A stretch of 34,261 nucleotides of DNA from Flavobacteriales bacterium UBA958 (GTDB lineage: Bacteria > Bacteroidota > Bacteroidia > Flavobacteriales_D > Crocinitomicaceae). Positions 33,401 to 34,261 of the stretch are shown piece by piece (the stretch's first letter is position 1; each line of letters opens with the position of its first letter). Under the pieces are notes generated by a model. That model was not told the origin of the DNA and ran no database searches. It saw only the letters and a list, made by a program, of their open reading frames with translations. Location: contig DBCM01000038.1 in the NCBI GenBank assembly GCA_002293045.1, forward strand, positions 5,167-39,427, given 5' to 3'. The position numbers and the translations under genes are program-made.

Positions 33401-33759
33401 ATTTAAAAACCGAAGCCGACCTAGAGAATTTCAGAAAGGAGCTTATTGATCGGTTTGGTCCGATTCCAAGAGCAGGAAAAGAACTCTTGTTTTCATTTCA
33501 ATTGCGATGGTTAGCGCAAGAATTGGGCATGGAGCGCTTAGTGGTGAAATCTGGAAAACTCGTGGCGTCTTTTATTTCTAATCCGCAATCCCCGTTTTAT
33601 GAAACCGAGGCCTTTACGCTGCTACTGTATCGAATCAATGCCATGGGCAAGGGGTATCGACTCGTTCAAAAGGACGATAAACTTCGCTTGGTGATTGAGC
33701 CCATTCTTCACATTAAGGATGCGTTTGAAAAACTTCAGGCCTTGAAGGGGGAGCGTTAA
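30418..33759 (+). CDS. mfd: Transcription-repair coupling factor
   Basis: This 1113-residue DNA translocase removes RNA polymerase stalled at lesions and recruits the UvrABC excision system. The N-terminus is a UvrB-like module. The RNA-polymerase-interacting (CarD-like) domain reads LQKGDYVTHIDHGVGMFSGLE (about 430-500). The RecG-like helicase core has Walker A GDVGFGKTE (about 582), motif II DEEQKFGV (about 684), TATPIPRTLQFSL (motif III) and HQLRGRVGRS (motif VI). The TRCF C-terminal domain follows (about 960-1080). Length and order are standard. The start is the ATG at 30418, next to a promoter box. It is not closely followed by another gene; paaZ begins 53 bases on. Confidence 0.97.
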   Translation: MENRSALSIVQQSPEISTTLNLLRTGEKALQWEGLVGSSLAFYAVATAQVKGGKHLFVLENKEAAAYFLNDLQGICGDQEKALFFPASMKNPYQLEDTDNANVVYRAEVLERMNSDKKVLIVTYPEALFEKVPTQRKLVNHTMKIEVGKEYTVDFLNELLLEYGFDRVDFVYHPGQFAIRGGILDVFSFSADHPFRIEFFGDEVETIRGFDPTTQLSQANYKFFNVIPNVQSTHLLAEVSDLFSYLGSDAMCWIHNVEVFEDTISNMFDKAKTMFTKSSSTIPLTPPEVLFLDNVQLHDSLSKIPIIHWGKAVNKNLTEVITFKSIAQPAFNKNFDLLRKDLTQYATEGYSLHFFSNQPRQLERLEQIFEDTGDGIPIIRNHFALHEGFILPAQKLLCYTDHQVFERYHRFQLKEGFRQASQALTLKELYNLQKGDYVTHIDHGVGMFSGLETIDVNGKPQEAVRLVYKDGDVLYVGIHSLHRISKFTGKEGSIPKVNKLGTQAWATLKNKTKKKIKELAYDLIQLYATRKAQPGFSFSPDTYLQNELEASFMYEDTQDQFKATQDVKKDMESALPMDRLVCGDVGFGKTEVAVRAAFKAVCDSKQVAVLVPTTILSMQHVRSFKERLKEFPCTVDYINRFKSAKDTIETLQRLKDGKIDILIGTHAIVAGKVKFKDLGLMIIDEEQKFGVAVKDKLKTIRATVDTLTLTATPIPRTLQFSLMGARDLSIINTPPPNRQPVLTEIISFDEEIIRDAISYEVSRGGQVFFVNNRVSNLMEISGLLQRLCPGLRVGIGHGQMDGEKLEKVMMDFMEGHFDVLLATTIIESGIDISNANTIIINEAHQFGLSDLHQLRGRVGRSNKKGFCYLIAPRFSVLNSEARKRLEALVQFSDLGSGFNIAMKDLDIRGAGNMLGGEQSGFISEIGFEMYQKILNEALQELRETEFKTLFDERTTDNFNGFVNECVFESDFEVRLPDTYVNNVAERLSLYQALDNLKTEADLENFRKELIDRFGPIPRAGKELLFSFQLRWLAQELGMERLVVKSGKLVASFISNPQSPFYETEAFTLLLYRINAMGKGYRLVQKDDKLRLVIEPILHIKDAFEKLQALKGER

Positions 33760-33812
33760 CGCGATTCGTCTGCGATCTTTCATTAAATTTACAATAGAAA
33801 AACGAAGAGCTA

Positions 33813-34261
33813 ATGCAAACATTTCAAAATTATATTTTAGGCCAATGGGTAAGTGGCGATGGCGTTGAAACAGAGCAATTCCATGCCATAACGGGCGCAA
33901 AGATCGGTGAAGTTTCAAGTGCTGGAATTGATTTTTCTGAGGTATTAAACTACGGCAGAACAGTAGGAGGTCATCCCCTTCGAAAAATGACCTTTCAAGA
34001 ACGTGGCCGGATGCTAAAAGCACTTGCGCTCTATTTAATGGAACGCAAAGAAAAATACTATGAGTTTAGTGCCCTGACTGGCGCCACGCGCATTGATTCT
34101 TGGATAGATATTGAGGGAGGAATTGGGAATTTGTTTGCCAATGCGTCGTTAAGACGACAATTCCCGGATTTACCTTACTATGTAGATGGGGTAGCCGCAC
34201 CCTTATCTAAAAACGGGACCTTTATCGGGCATCACATCATGTTACCGAAGCAAGGGGTAGC
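33813..34261 (+). CDS. paaZ: PaaZ: phenylacetate-pathway bifunctional dehydrogenase/hydratase (N-terminal fragment)
   Basis: The gene starts at ATG 33813 and runs off the window; 149 residues are visible. They align by eye with the aldehyde dehydrogenase half of PaaZ: FQNYILGQWVSGDG at the N-terminus, then GGHPLRKMTFQERGRMLKAL, SALTGATRIDSWIDIEGGIG and a segment ending FIGHHIMLPKQGVA. PaaZ opens the oxepin-CoA ring and oxidises the resulting aldehyde in aerobic phenylacetate degradation, acting in the cytoplasm. The catalytic Cys, Glu and hydratase domain lie outside the window. Start choice follows a TAAATTTA (33784-33791) weak -7-like box. Whether other paa genes follow cannot be seen. Confidence 0.88.
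   Translation, partial: MQTFQNYILGQWVSGDGVETEQFHAITGAKIGEVSSAGIDFSEVLNYGRTVGGHPLRKMTFQERGRMLKALALYLMERKEKYYEFSALTGATRIDSWIDIEGGIGNLFANASLRRQFPDLPYYVDGVAAPLSKNGTFIGHHIMLPKQGV

Noticed and set aside
33622..34023. A 133-codon minus-strand frame spanning the end of mfd and the start of paaZ
   Set aside because: It is antisense to two well-supported genes and its translation shows no motif or sensible domain.

Overview
The window is a gene-dense chromosomal segment (about 34 kb) of a member of the Bacteroidota, most likely Flavobacteriales. Three things point there. First, type IX secretion parts are present: a PorW/SprE lipoprotein, a PorP/SprF-like protein and a secreted protein with a CHU_C sorting domain. 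Second, MurF and alanine racemase are fused, as is usual in this phylum. Third, Bacteroidota-type -7 promoter boxes (TAnnTTTG) recur just upstream of genes. No rRNA, tRNA, CRISPR array, insertion sequence or phage gene was seen. No gene-free stretch exceeds about 110 bases.

Layout. 1-1907: end of a family 2 glycosyltransferase, a family 9 (heptosyltransferase-like) glycosyltransferase and a UbiA-like membrane protein. 1944-4736: leuS. 4699-5598 (minus): a CarH/LitR-like MerR regulator with a cobalamin-binding domain. It is divergent from yihA/engB (5660-6256), which is followed by yebC (6310-7020). 7064-10690: porW, a bactofilin, atpZ and a small membrane protein. This looks like the leader of an ATP synthase operon, but the atp structural genes do not follow. 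10661-12644 (minus): an M28 peptidase and an acidic-linker protein, divergent from tdk. 12754-15590: tdk and murF-alr, translationally coupled. 15626-17370: a helix-turn-helix protein coupled to a multi-pass membrane protein. 17440-21772: ferritin, then a 1278-residue sensor with a beta-propeller, a transmembrane helix, a class III adenylate cyclase and an HD domain. 21769-22884 (minus): a small lipoprotein and a DUF2490-like protein. 22989-26913: a CotH-kinase-like type IX secretion cargo with its PorP/SprF partner. 26910-28439 (minus): a GH3-like adenylating enzyme. 28548-33759: a tandem universal stress protein, class I fructose-1,6-bisphosphatase and mfd. 33813-end: start of paaZ.

How the genes fit together. 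Several small functional groups sit side by side: envelope glycan synthesis, translation and ribosome assembly, type IX secretion and surface proteins, peptidoglycan precursor supply, signalling, and central carbon or repair housekeeping. All four convergent gene pairs overlap at their 3' ends (38, 30, 4 and 4 bases). Divergent pairs are separated by only 61-109 bases that hold back-to-back promoter elements, in two cases with clear dyad symmetry.

The most interesting items are the adenylate cyclase-HD fusion sensor, which also carries a G9 tract in its coding sequence; the B12-type regulator with a perfect dyad over its neighbour's promoter; a 12-base perfect inverted repeat spanning the divergent peptidase/tdk promoters; and the atypical MurF half of MurF-Alr. 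All functional statements come from reading the sequence and family knowledge; no database search was run.
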